Notes under the pieces: model-generated
What the model saw: only the letters and a program-made list of their open reading frames with translations
The model's database searches: none
What the model was told of the DNA's origin: nothing
Translations under genes and position numbers: made by a program
Source: Solanum dulcamara
Lineage: Eukaryota; Streptophyta; Magnoliopsida; Solanales; Solanaceae
NCBI RefSeq assembly: GCF_947179165.1
Contig: NC_077242.1
Span: forward strand, 33,787,097 to 33,851,096
DNA: 64,000 nucleotides
Direction: 5' to 3'
Part shown: one piece after another, positions 46,456 to 59,095 of the stretch
How positions within the stretch are numbered: position 1 is the stretch's first letter
Layout: each line of letters opens with the position of its first letter

Positions 46456-47610
46456 AGGGTCCAAATTTATGAAGGATTTACGAATATTTTATGAAAGTAT
46501 ATGAATTATGTTTCAAGTATGTTTTCAAGTATGTTTTCATGTATGATGAATGAATGGTGAAATTGTTTCTCACAATATGAATAAATCATGATTTAGATGC
46601 TTAGAAAGGTAAGTTTCTATATGAATATGCTATGATCATGATTTTGAAGGAGCTATTCTTATGATATATTTTATGGTATGGAAATATATTGATTATTTCC
46701 TTTTCTAATGATATTAATTATTTACTTATTTCATTGGGATTGACTTAGCATCAAGAGAACTTTGTGGTGGAGACTTGGTAAGGGAGTGTCTAGTAGCAAC
46801 CCCTAGTGCCAAACTATGAGTCCTGTAAGTTTGCCTTAATTGGCCTAGCTAGTGGATCTACATATAGCACAATATGATAATTCTGATACAAATTCTTCTT
46901 TGGCAAGTAGTCTCTCTCTTCTCAATATGGGAGTTATATCGAATTCCATGTTATACTCACATGGTTAAATGTCGGTTAAGGTTAATATCCGACAAATGAC
47001 TATGTTTGCTTATAAGCTCTAAAATGACGTTTTCATGATGTGTTGACCTCCTTATATATTTTCATGTTTCACTTCACACCTTTCAAAATACTTTGTTATG
47101 CAATACATGTTGATATTTATTATGTTCTCTTATTCATCATTATGCATATTTCTCACATACTTAGTACATTCTATGTACCAATGCATACTTTTGCCTATAT
47201 TGTCTCATAATATAAGGTTCGACTCTCATCCTCCCGTACGTGGCTAGTTGGTAATCTAATCAGAGTTAGCTTTTGGTATGTCCTCATTATTCGAGGGAGA
47301 ACCCGTCATGTTATTTTTTTATTATTCAGACCTATGTTCTTTTATGTTTGGTGATCTAGGGATTATCCTATACCCCGTCTAAAGTTAGTAGAGGCATGTC
47401 TAGACTTTATGAGTATGTTTAGTCTATTTTAATTGTTATTGTTGAATTCTCTTATATCGATATTCTATCTTTTGAGACTATTTTCACATTTCAAGTTTAT
47501 CTTATATTTTATGCTTTAAATTGTCATGCTATTATTCTAAGAGGCATGGTTGGAGTCCCTCAGAAGTCTAATCGTCGTGTCACGTCTAGGGCCTATCTTG
47601 TATTATGACA
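46456..47610 (+). repeat. LTR fragment K (3' part)
   Basis: Matches the reverse complement of the LTR of J (48363-48990) from TTTATGAAGG to the end TATTATGACA, and the LTR of D around GTGGATCCATATATAG. No primer site follows, so it is a broken or recombined LTR. Short shared marks are GACTTAGCAT and GGTTGGAGTCC. Confidence 0.65.
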
Positions 47611-48362
47611 TTTCCTCATGAGTTATTCGTGGATCCACTAGTTAATTTATTTAAGACAACCTATGAGGAAATATAATTTGCGACTAGAGGTTGCTAAAAC
47701 TCCCTTACCAAGACTCCACCTCAAATACTCTCGATGCTAAGTCAAATCTCAATTGAATAGATATAATCAATAATCAACATAATATTAGAAAAGACAATAT
47801 ACATATACCAATCCACATCATAAAATCATATAAGAGCCTTCTTTGAAATATTCATAACGTAATTCATATAGACATTACCTTTTTAAACATTTAAATCATG
47901 ATTTCCTTCATATTGTGAGAAAACCTTTTACAATTCATTGATACTTACTTGAAAACATCATTAAAACATAATTCATAATTTTCATAAAACATGCATAAAT
48001 CCTTCCATCAATTTCATGATCATAATTTATAGTTCATTAGTGAAATTCATAGGTGTAATATATGGGTCCATATGAAATCAATTATGAATCATGTATCTTA
48101 GAAAATTCATTTATAATGAAGTAGAATAACATCAATTGAATCCAAATAAAAAGGATCCATGAAGAATTGACATAAACCTTAACTCAATTGAGTGAAATAG
48201 AAGTTGAAAGATTGAGTTCTTTTGGGACCCAATGAATGAAAGGACACTATTAGTGAATTCTGATATACCTTGATAGTCAAAGCTTTAAAAGCAATCTCTA
48301 GCAGTGGAGACTTGAACTTGACCTTGAAACCCTAGATTTTCTTCCTTGAGCTCGAGAGAATT
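47611..48362 (-). repeat. LTR fragment I, inverted relative to K
   Basis: After about 80 bp with a small dyad (TTTCCTCAT / ATGAGGAAA), sequence from about 47680 matches the reverse complement of 46460-46800 (CTCCACCTCAAATACTCTCG and GATGCTAAGTC). It then runs on as U5-like sequence to 48362, where the LTR of J starts. Confidence 0.6.
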
Positions 48363-50062
48363 TGTCACATTCCAAGCTAGGCTCTAGGTATGACACGACG
48401 ATTAGAATCCCTGAAGGACTCCAACCAAGCCGCTTCACATATTATTAATGAGTACACATAAGGTAAATAAGAATATAACAAGAGATATCATAATACGGAA
48501 TCGAAGTCTCAATAAGAAAATCTCATCATAAGGGAAAACAAGCTAAACTCTCTGAAAAATGGGATAACATAGACTCCATGACAAATCTAGCATGCCTCTA
48601 CTATTATGGATGGGCCTTAGGACAACTTCCTAGCTCACAACATAAGAATCAAAGTCATAAAAAATATAAAGAAAACATAAATGTCATGTCCTCAGTTAAG
48701 TTAGTTCAAACAGAATACATAAAACGTAGCCATTAGGATAGGTGAATCAACCAATCCAACATCATCAAAATACATCGTAAGAATAGCTTATTGAAAACCA
48801 TGATCATAACTCAAACTTGTGGGTACTTACCTTTCTAAGCATCCAATGTATGATATTTTGCATATTGTGAGAGAATCTTTCAATTCACGGTTTTATACTT
48901 GAAAAATACTTGAAAGCATAGTTCATAACTTTGATAAATCATTCATAAACATTCTTAAATTCTTGATCATAAATTCATAATGTAAACTTAAGATTCATAT
49001 ATAATGCATGCCTTCTTGCATAACTTATTAAAATCATGAAATTATACTTAAATCATGCATGAATAGACGATTGAAATTAAGCAAAACCATAATTGAATTG
49101 ACCCAATGCAATTTGACCAAAACCCTAGAATTTATTGAATCAATTTGTTAGAAATAGGGAGAAATATTTGTGGATCCATGGAATAAAAGAATCCATGGAT
49201 GAATTCTCATCATACCTGATTATCAAAGACAAAAATAAAGCTCTAAGCAATGGAGAATTGACTTGATCTTGAAATCCTATCTTGGGGAAGAAGATTAATC
49301 CTTAGATAGAATTTCTAGAGAGAGAACTATTGCATGAAGTAATTTTAGAGGGAATGGGGTAATTTTGAAGGAATTGGGTACTTATAGGCTTAGTAAAATA
49401 CCCCAAAACAACATAGTATAGGTGTAGGAGAGATAGAAAATACCAAAAATAGCCTTCATTAAAAATTGTTGAAGTGGACCTATGACTATGACCTATAGGT
49501 CATAGGCCCTTAGACGGATTGTAGGAATGGGGTCATAGAAGTAGTGTACCAAAACTCGAGCTGTTGGGATTGCACCTTCAACCCTATTACTCAAGTCTAT
49601 GGGTTCTCAATTGACTTATGAGTCATAGAAATGGTTCATAGAGCCCCAACTTAGCCAAATTCCCATACCTCGGGACCGACCATACGAACCTAGTCTATGG
49701 TCCGTCAGAAGTTTTATGGATCGTATATCCTTCTCATCATACCAACTCTTCAAAAATTCAGAATCCAAGTTTCTGAACCTCATCTTTGGGTCATAGGAAA
49801 TCATTCGGTCCACTTGAGCCCCTTATAGAGTGGGTTCATACTTAGGAAATTTTTATTCCTCAGAACCTTTTCTATGAGTCGTCATCTCAACCCGTGTTAG
49901 AGCCCAAGATTTTCCTAAGTGTCTGAGCCTTCTACAAATGCCTACCTATGGTTGTAGGACTTCCTACGACTCATAGGATGTATGTTGGCTTGTAGAAGCT
50001 TGCACCAACAAATTTTTGAAACTTTTCTTCTTGCTTTGGCTTTCAAACTTTCGGGTCTTACA
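48363..50062 (-). repeat. 3' LTR of element J
   Basis: 1700 bp; on the plus strand TGTCACATTCC to GGGTCTTACA, next to an inverted polypurine tract (ATATCTCCCCCTTGG, 50063-50077). Many short dyads of the form CTATG...CATAG occur at 49480-49990. The five bases before it are GAATT. Confidence 0.85.
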
Positions 50063-52795
50063 ATATCTCCCCCTTGGAAATATTCATTTTCGAATGGGAC
50101 TCAAGCTAGCATGAATAGAATAGGAAAATAGACATATCAACCTAACATGAATGAAAAACACATAAAAATACATAAAACCAAGGAATATTCAATCCTAAGC
50201 TAAAACGTGACTTTAAAACTCATTTCATGAACATGTATGCATATGAAAATATGAGAATGACTGAAATGCATGAATTCGAAGGAGTGGATCATGGAGGAAC
50301 TTAATACCTCAACTTAGAACAGAAGGATAGAGATGAGGATATCATGACATTATATCGACTTCTGCCTCCCATGTAGCACCCTCAGCATGCTGGTGCCTCT
50401 AATGAACCTTCATAGATGCAACTTCTTTGTTCCTCAACTTTAGAAATTGCTGGTCTAAAATCTAAATTGGAAGTTCCTCATAGGAAAAACTCTCCTTCAC
50501 ACAAATGCTATCCAAAGGCACAATAGAGGTAGATTACCCGCATACTTCTTCAACAATAAAACATGAAACACCGGATCACTGATGCCAACTCTGAGGGTAG
50601 GTCTAATTCATATGCCATCTTACCAATCTGCCTTAAAATCTGATATGGGCCTACGTATCAAGGACTAAGCTTCCCATTCTTTCTAAAATGCATGACACCC
50701 TTCATGGGTTAGATTTTCAAGTAAACCCAATGATTAATCTCAAACTCAAGTTCCCTTGTCCATACATCCGAATAGGACTTTTTTCTGCTTTGGGTAGTAT
50801 TTAATCTTTATCTAATTAGTCTAACCTTCTCCATAGACTGATGCACCAACTCAAGTTCTATTAAGGAAACTTCACCAACTTCAAACCAACCTACAGGAGA
50901 CCTATACTTCCGACCCTATAAGGCCTCATATGGAGCCATCAGGATGCTAGAATGGTAACTAGTATTGTAAGAAAACTCAATTAATGGTAAATGATCATCC
51001 CAATTACCCTTGAGGTCAATTAAAAAAGCCCTCAACATGTCCTCCAAGGTCTGAATAGTATTCTTGGCTTGACCATCATTATAAGGGTGAAAAGTTGTGC
51101 TATGTTTAACTTATGTACCTAGACCCTTTTGGAAACACCTCTAAAAATTTGAAGTAAATTGAGCACCTCGGTCCGAAATGATAGATAGAGGAACACCATG
51201 AAGCTTAACCAACTCACGAATGTAAAGTATAGCATAGTCCTTAGGTGAATAGGAAGTCTTAACAAGAAGAAAATGCACCGACTTAGTCATTCTGTCAGCT
51301 ACAACCCAAATTGAATCATGTTTCCTATGGGTACGAGAAAAACCTATAATGAAGTCCATATTTATGTCTTCCTACCTCCAAGTACAAATCTCAATATCTT
51401 GAGCTAAACCTCCCAATATTAGATGCTCAAAGTTCACTTGTTGATTATTAGGACATTTAGCCATAAACTCCGCAATATCCTTTTTCATGCCATTTTATTA
51501 ATACATGTCCCTTAAATCTCGATACATCTTCTTGGAACCCAGATGAATAGAATATCATGAACTATGAGCTTTGAAAAATATCATTTTCCTTAAGCCAACA
51601 ATATCGGGGAATACACAATTAGCCTTGATATCTAAGCACATTATCTTTCCCTTGGGAGAAAGACTCAATGACTTTTTCGGCAACTATTTTCTTCAACTCA
51701 ACAAAAGTTAGATCATTATCTTGCTTTGCCTTCATATCCGCCACAAGAGATCATTCAGAACCGTTTTGAACTACAACACCACCATCCTCTAAATCATTCA
51801 AGAGAACACCCAAACGAGCTATTCTATGAACATCACAAACTAACTCCTTTTCATTCTCAACATGGGAAACACTATTCATTGATAATCTACTAAGAGAATC
51901 GGCAACCACATTCGCTTTACTTAGATGGTACAATGCTTTTATATCACAATCCTTCAATAACTCAAGACATATCCTTTGTCAAAGGTTCAAGTCCTTTTGG
52001 TTGAACACATATTAAAAACTCTTATAGTCGGTGAGTACATCAACATGGACACCATCGAGATAGCATCTCCAAATCTTCAAAGCAAACACAACTGACACTA
52101 ACTCCAAGTCATGAGTCAGATATTTTTTTTTCATGTACCTTAAGTTGGTTAGAAGCATATGCTATCACCTTAATATTTTTCATCAAAACACAACAAAGAC
52201 CAACCCTTAAAGCATTACAATATGTAACAAATCCATTAGTTCCTTCTAGTAAAGTCTACCCGGAGCAGAAGTAAGCCTATCTTTCAATTCTTGAAAGCTT
52301 TTCTCATATGCCTTGGACCATTGGAATTTCACCGTCTTCTTAGTCAAAGTAGTCAACGTGATGCAATGGAGGAGAATCCTTTCACAAACCATCTATAATA
52401 ATCAGCTAAGCCTAAGAAACTTTGAATATCATAAGGAGATAGTGGTCTAGGCCATTTGTTTATGGCTTTATTCTTTTAGGATCTACCATAATAATACCTT
52501 CACCGAACACGATATGACCAAGGAAAGCAACCGACCTCAACCAAAACTCATACTTGCTAAACTTAGCAAATAACTGATGCTCCTAGAGGACTTGCAATAT
52601 AATTCTCAAACGATCGACATGTTCCTCTTCACCCTGAGAATAAACCAAAATATCATCAATGAACACAATAAAGAACATATCCCAATATTTCATAAAGACC
52701 CTATTTATCAAATTGATAAAGTTTAAAGGTGCATTCATTAACCCAAAATACATAACTAAAAATTTAAAGTGACCATACCGAGTTTTAAAAGCTCT
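50063..52795 (-). pseudogene. pol: Element J pol (chromodomain, integrase, RNase H, RT), gag deleted
   Basis: Minus strand, from the polypurine tract inward: chromodomain remnant (50500-50290; EELPI, NKEVASMKV, EGATWEAE), integrase core (51359-51141 open; VADRMTKSVHF and [13 protein letters not shown], first two catalytic Asp kept), H2C2 finger (about 51560-51420), RNase H end (51957-51751; ALYHLSKANVVADSLSRL), RNase H body (about 52260-52000) and RT (about 52795-52330; FIDDILVYS near 52660, FGLMNAP). RT stops at 52795, where an LTR end follows directly. RT N-terminus, protease, gag and primer site are therefore missing. Many stops are present. Confidence 0.88.
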
Positions 52796-52988
52796 ATGAC
52801 CTAACCTAGGGCCTAGTCATAATACTGAGATCAAAACCCAAAGGGCTCCAACCAAGCCTCTTGACATATCGTATGCATACATAAGGTAAGGTAAAATAGA
52901 AATAACATAGGAAAGAGTCTAAAATATGAATCATAAAAGGAAATACAAACTCGACTACATAGACTCTACATTATTTATCCAACATATG
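52796..52988 (-). repeat. 5' LTR of element J, short remnant
   Basis: ATGACCTAACCTAGGGCCTA to CCAACCAAGCC matches the first part (plus-strand view) of 48363-48460. It is cut at 52988 by the start of element D. Confidence 0.7.
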
Positions 52989-54406
52989 TGTAAGACCTCG
53001 AAAGCTAAAAAGTCAGGAAATAAGGATCAAAATAAGAAAATCTAGAAAAGCTACAGTTTTGGCACTAGGTGATGACCACGGAGGCCATACGGGCTATGTT
53101 GAGCACCACGCCTTATGGTGAGACATTATGGTAGTGACCCTAAAGTTCAATTCTAAAAAGTGAGGTCCATGAAAGAACACCACAGATCGTGGTGAGCACC
53201 ACATGTCATAAAGCCTTCCGTGGTGACCCTTACTCTGAAGCCTCAAAATTTGACCCCAAGAAAGTACCACAACTAGACACCACGGGCCATGGAAAATTTC
53301 ATGGACCTTGGTGAGCTCTGTGGTGGTCACTCTTGTAGGTCACCTTGCATGACCTGCACCATGCCCACTCTTCACGTCCTGTGGTGTACTTTACAAACCA
53401 TAAAGGATCCACTGAAGAAATTTCTGAAAATTTCCCTGCAACTTAGAAAATTCAAAGATCAAGTCAATCTTCATGGACACCACAATGGACCGTGATGAGC
53501 ATCATGGGCCATGATGGGTCCTCCGTAGTGAGTCCTAGCTTCAACTAAATAAGGGGTATTTTAGACATTTCTTATTAACCAAATTATGTATGTTGACGTT
53601 TTTGGGACTAGATTCACTATAAAAATATCCTAAATACTATTTAATCTATTCTTTTCCCTCATTAATTCCCAATCAAATAAAAGTCTTCTCTCTCAAGGCT
53701 CCTCTAAAGTTTTTCTTCTTCATCAAGATTTTAGCTAGGGTTCCTTGAAGAAAAAGTTTCGTTTTTCAATTCTAAGGTCAAATTCAATCAAGGTTTATTG
53801 GTATTGATCCATGGGTCCCTTTCACCCATGGAGTCTCAAGGTTTCTACTCAAAATCTCATGAATTTCAATTGGGTTTGTAACCCTAATATTATGAGTTGT
53901 ATTGGGATGTTTGAATTATGTTTTTAATCATTATATTTGATCATTATAAGTACATTTCTACATGAATTGCATGATTATAAGTTTAATTATGATTGTCCAT
54001 GCATGAAGCCTATTTTTTATGATGATATTATGATGTATGATTATGAATTCAATGATTTCAAAGGTATTATCATGATTTTTATTCAAATTGACTATGTATA
54101 TGAAGATTTACTGTAAATTCAAGTATGAATTATGATTATGAATACAAGTACATTAAAGGTATGAATTTCATGCAAGTTATAAAGTGAGATGCCTTAGGGC
54201 CCTATGTGGTGACCTAGGACCTAACTATATGAATTATGAATATTATGATTGTAATGATAGAAGGACAATTCTCACATTATATGTAAGTTTGAAATGAGAT
54301 ATTCTACAAATTATAAAGTTTATGAATAAGTTATGATATATGATAAGTATGTTATGGTGTTATGTATTCCATGAGATTTGACTTAGCATTGAGTGGACTT
54401 TGCGAT
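52989..54406 (+). repeat. 5' LTR of element D, left part
   Basis: Starts TGTAAGACCTCG and matches the 3' LTR start at 63670 (TGTAAGACCGCG) along the 331 bp that can be compared. It is rich in GTGAGCACCAC and CCATGG-type dyads (53070-53530). It is split by a solo LTR at 54407. The bases before it, ATATG, are the likely target duplication. Confidence 0.88.
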
Positions 54407-57400
54407 TATCACGACCCAACCCCGTAGACCATGACAGGTGCTCGAATTGGACACTCGCGTATATCCCTGCTATCTGTACATAAATATTTCCCCTATTTAA
54501 GTCATAGCACATCAACATGCAATATAACAATAAGCCGACGAGGCTTATCATAGGCACCACTATACATATATATATATACAACCCATATACAACCCACATA
54601 CATGTCCACAGACCTCTAAGAGTAAGAAATGTAATATAAGACAGGATAGGGCTCCCGCCGTACTCATGAACAAATAAATATATATATCAAGGGTTAATAC
54701 CAAAACTAGGCTTCGACACTATGGAGCACTTCTGAACTGCTGAGTGGAACTCCTACACTAACGTATCCCCAAGGTGTGCATTTGTACCTGCGGGCATGAA
54801 TGCAGCCCCCCTCAGAGAAAAGGAGGGTCAATACGACATATGTATTGAGTATGTAAATCATAGACATCATAAGGAAATTACAGTTGGAGTAGGGATGCAG
54901 GGGAAAGTGTGATATCTAATCATTTATTGTACCTGTAGCTTATAACATAAGGTCGTACATACTATCATCACGTATTGTAACCGTCTCGTTCGGGGACTTG
55001 GTGTAACGACTACATCACTCTATTATCATAAGCATCTATATACTATTAGTGCTATCTCATATAATAATACCGAGGAATGTACGGCCTAATCCATATATCA
55101 TATAGTAATGCCGAGGAATGTTTGGTCCAATCCATATATCATATAGTAATGCCGAGGAACGTTCAACCCAATCTGTATATTATATGATAATATCGAGGAA
55201 TGTATGGCCCAATCCGTATATTATATAGTAATACTGAGGAACATTTGTCCTGATCTATATATTATCTAGTAATGCCGAGGAACGTTTGGCCCAATCCGTA
55301 TATTATATAGTAATGCCAAAAAACATTTGGCCCAATCCATTTATTATATAGTAATATCAAAAAAAAATTGGCCAAATCTATATATTATATAGTAATACCG
55401 AAGAACGTTCAGCCTAATCCGTATATTATATACCGTACCCGGCCCTTTATAGGACTCGGTGTCATCATAACATCATATACCATACCCAACCCTTTATGGG
55501 ACTCGGTATCATAATTCTCATATACCATACTCGACCCTTTATAGGACTCAATGAAGGATGTATTATAGTATACACGAGTAAGGTAGTGAGTAACCATATA
55601 CAATCTAAATCATTATTAGAGACTCGACCATGTAAGAAGATTAAGCTATCATTTGAGGACCAAAATAGTAGTGTAGCCATCTCGAGAGCCTTCTAAATGC
55701 GATTAAGGCCTATACCACTTAGGATCTCGGGGACCCTAAACATGTAGTAAAGTAATACTAACAGCTCATAAAATTAGGGATACCCGTCATCACATAGTAC
55801 TTAGGATTAGGAGCTTATGTATCCAGTACTTCTCAACCTATGGAGTTCAAGGAAAGTTGTTCAACTTACTACAAGAGTTTGACATTCAGAAGTGAATAAG
55901 AGATACAAATTACATTTAGGACTTAAAAGTGGAGTTACCCTAGAGCTCGTATCATATTTTACTTACAATTAGGACATACAAAAGACAGAGAAAGAATAAG
56001 CTTTACCTAGTCTCTACTTTTCCTCAAGGAGTCATCATTTACATATATCATACCCAACCCATCATAGGGTCAATATCATAACCTTCTTATTGCATTACCT
56101 TACCATCATAGCACCACACTTATGTCAAAGACATATCAAGAGGAAAGAAGGGTAGCTTTACTTACTTATGCCAAAATATGCCAAGAGAAAGGAGATAACT
56201 TCACATACTTACTACTCTCCATCATATAGAAGCCTTGAGAGGCAATAACTCAACTAGTATAGGAATTCTACCATCAATAAGTGAATAAAATTTATGAGTC
56301 ATACTTGGAGTTCTATGAATGAAATTATCCCCACATTTTGTATATCAATCACTTAAGTCTAAGACATGCCAAAAGAAAAGAAGGATAACTTCACATACCT
56401 CTTACGGACTACTCTTACACATTCGCCTCGTCGTCTCCTGAACCTATTTAACATGAAAGTAATACTAAGGTTAATGGCCTTTAACTTTCTAATTTCCAAC
56501 TCTACACCCAAGTACTCATAGGGGATATTTCCTTATCCATTACCCACGACTAGTTTGTTACTAGTTACGAACCTACCGAAAATCGGGCAGCATCTCCCCT
56601 ATAACTTCAACATCCCCGATATTTCAAATTGGCCACAATGTGAACAACCATACCAACAACAATAACCATCAGTATATTTAAAAGTAAATCACTTCAACCT
56701 TACATAACACAAGCTCCAAACAACTAGCTCCAAAATTACAATACAAAAATAGAGTTTTTAATCTTTATTTCATAAAATCTTTAACCATACAAAATGTAGG
56801 ATTGTGTGGATGAAACCAGAAGCACCCACACTCTTTTTAAAACACTTTGAAGAACTGAAAAATGCAACCCAACCAGCTTCACCCACAGCAGCACAATGAC
56901 AACCCACTACTCGACTTCGATTAAACGATAGCGACATCAACTTAGTTTATTTCTAACGTCAAGATTCCTTATGCAATTATTCCACTTCCAGCCTCATTTA
57001 AGACATTTAATATACCCCATAATAACATCATACACTTCAATTTGAAAGGGAAATCCTTACCTTCTCTGACACTTACCAAAACTTGCCTCAAAAGTTCCTT
57101 TAGTGCGCCTAAAACTTCGTGGCTGTTTCATAACATTTTGGGCTTCTCCGAACCATAAATTTTCATTAATAAAACCTTTATAATAACGTGTTTCACCCTA
57201 GGTAATTAATTTGCAGAACAAAATTGGAGACTTACCTTTTTTTCTCCTCCTAAACCGAAGCTCTCTCTTTTTTCTAGCTCATGTTTCTTTTCTCTTTTCT
57301 TCTAGACTTTTCTTGAATTTTTTTTGGATAAAAAGAAACATAAATGATAAGGATGACTTAAAAGTCTTCAAACAAATCTATATATAGCCCACCTTAAGGG

Positions 57401-58034
57401 GTGACACAAGTCAACCCCTAAGTGGTGACACGGGTCAAGCCCTTATAGGGCCAACACATCACCCCCTCCACTTAGGGGCTGCCATGTGGCATGTGGGGGG
57501 CATCCCCTTGATGCAGCTTCTGCCATGTGGCACTCCCTCATGCTTCCACATATCACTCTCTCATGGGCTGCCATGTGTTACTTTATTTTCCTCGTTATGG
57601 GTTCGTAATCTCTTCTTGCTTTATGAACCTATGTAATCCTTACTATGTAACCTTAGTATGTACTCAAGTAGCTTAAGTATGTAAGATTTTCAAATTAGTA
57701 GCTTACGGAAGTAAGTCGAGTCCTACGACTCATTACTTGGCCTCTAATTCCTTCTGGATTCTCATAACCACATTTCCAATATTCCCTTCTATGGGGTGCC
57801 ACATTTTCCCTTCCTTAGAGTTGTTTGATAGCATCATAGATATCTAGCTCACATGACAATTTATAAGAAGCTTACGATCCTTCCAAGAAACTTAAGAAGC
57901 TTAAATAAAAACTTAAGAAGCTTAAGAAGTTCAAGAAACTTAAGAAGCTTAAGAAGCTTGAGAACCTTCCAAGAAACTCAATAACCTCTCAAGATACAAA
58001 AGTCTTTCAAGGTACAAAAGTACAGGGTGTAACA
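54407..58034 (-). mobile_element. Solo LTR of the LARD-type family
   Basis: 3628 bp, plus-strand view TATCACGACCC to GGGTGTAACA, with no internal region. The flanks are GCGAT (54402-54406) and GGGAT (58035-58039), a 5-bp target duplication with one mismatch. It contains the inverted hairpin module (about 54805), the 41-bp array (55065-55433), inverted GACAC repeats (57395-57445) and the CTTAAG-rich end (57865-58000). It arose by LTR-LTR recombination after insertion into the LTR of D. Confidence 0.9.
55065..55433 (-). repeat. 41-bp minisatellite, nine copies
   Basis: Nine units of exactly 41 bp, with the core GCCGAGGAACGTTTGG followed by CCCAATCC and TATATTATATAG. Units 7 and 8 have A-rich cores. 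The homologous array at 35880-36042 has four units. Confidence 0.93.
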
Positions 58035-58039
58035 GGGAT

Positions 58040-58893
58040 AGTCATTCTCTCCCATAGTTGAGGCAAGAGACCCATAGTAAGATCACATTATCCCACTAAT
58101 ACGTGACACTGTAGGTTGAATTATGTCTTAGCTAGTGGATCCATATATAGTATACGTTATGACCCGCCAAGTGGGGTAGAATCTACCTTGGCAAGTAGAT
58201 TTATTTTTTTTGGTGTTGGGGTAACATCGACATTCTATTTTATAACTTGCATGGTCATAATGTCGGTTATGGTTCCTATCCCACATATGTATGATCTCTT
58301 ATGTATTTTCATGATCTCAATTATGCTTTCCAAATGCTTTGATCATTATGATTCTTTTATGTCTTTACTTATCTCATCTTGTCATGTACTTTACTTGATC
58401 ATTGCATCCCATTATTTATGTTGCATTTCATGCCCTAAAACTTAATACATTCAAAAGTACTAGCGCATATTATCACGTCTATTATCTCATAATGTAGGGG
58501 TTGAGGTTGAGGATCCCATCCATCCATGTGGCTAGTTGAGCTTTCCTATTTTGGTAAAGTTGTGGTGAGTCCTCATTTGCCAAGGACTAGTTATGAGTTG
58601 CTATTTCCCTATTTTCAAAGATGTCATTATATTTCTTCCATTCTTGAGGATGAGCTAGGGAAATATCTTTGCCCTCACCCATTTTCATGATTAGAGGCAC
58701 TTGTTGGACATAATGTTAAAGTCTATGTTGTCAAGCTATAATCTTCATTTATTATTCATATTCTAGACTCTGTATGTTATTTCATATTTACTTTACCTTA
58801 TGCATGTTATACGATATGAAAAGATGCTTGGTTGGAGCTTGTTGGGGTTCCAATCATTGTGTTACGACTAGGCCCAAAGGTTGGGTTGTGACA
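58040..58893 (+). repeat. 5' LTR of element D, right part
   Basis: Continues the LTR after the solo insertion (GTCATTCTCTCCC) and ends GGTTGTGACA, next to a perfect primer site. Together with 52989-54406 it makes an LTR of about 2.27 kb. The 109-codon open frame inside it has no features and is not a gene. Confidence 0.85.
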
Positions 58894-58897
58894 AACT

Positions 58898-58909
58898 TGG
58901 TATCAGAGC
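58898..58909 (+). other. Primer binding site of element D
   Basis: TGGTATCAGAGC is a perfect match to the tRNA-iMet primer, 4 bp after the LTR end. Confidence 0.92.
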
Positions 58910-59095
58910 ACAAGGTTTAAGATGTCCTAGGTTGTCCAATATTCCGCATCAAGTAGATTCTTATTTATGATTATGAAGCATGCCACATCTATGAATAGGA
59001 GTCTATAAGACATTTTAGGAAATTATCACTTCTTTCATGATCTATGTCGTGCTATACTTCTTTTCCTTAACGATCTTCCTTTGTGATTTTCAGAA

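Noticed and set aside
55065..55433. Possible CRISPR-like array
   Set aside because: The 41-bp units are adjacent with no unique spacers, and lie in a eukaryotic LTR.
58116..58445. 109-codon plus-strand frame
   Set aside because: It lies inside the 5' LTR of D and has no counterpart frame in K or other LTR copies.
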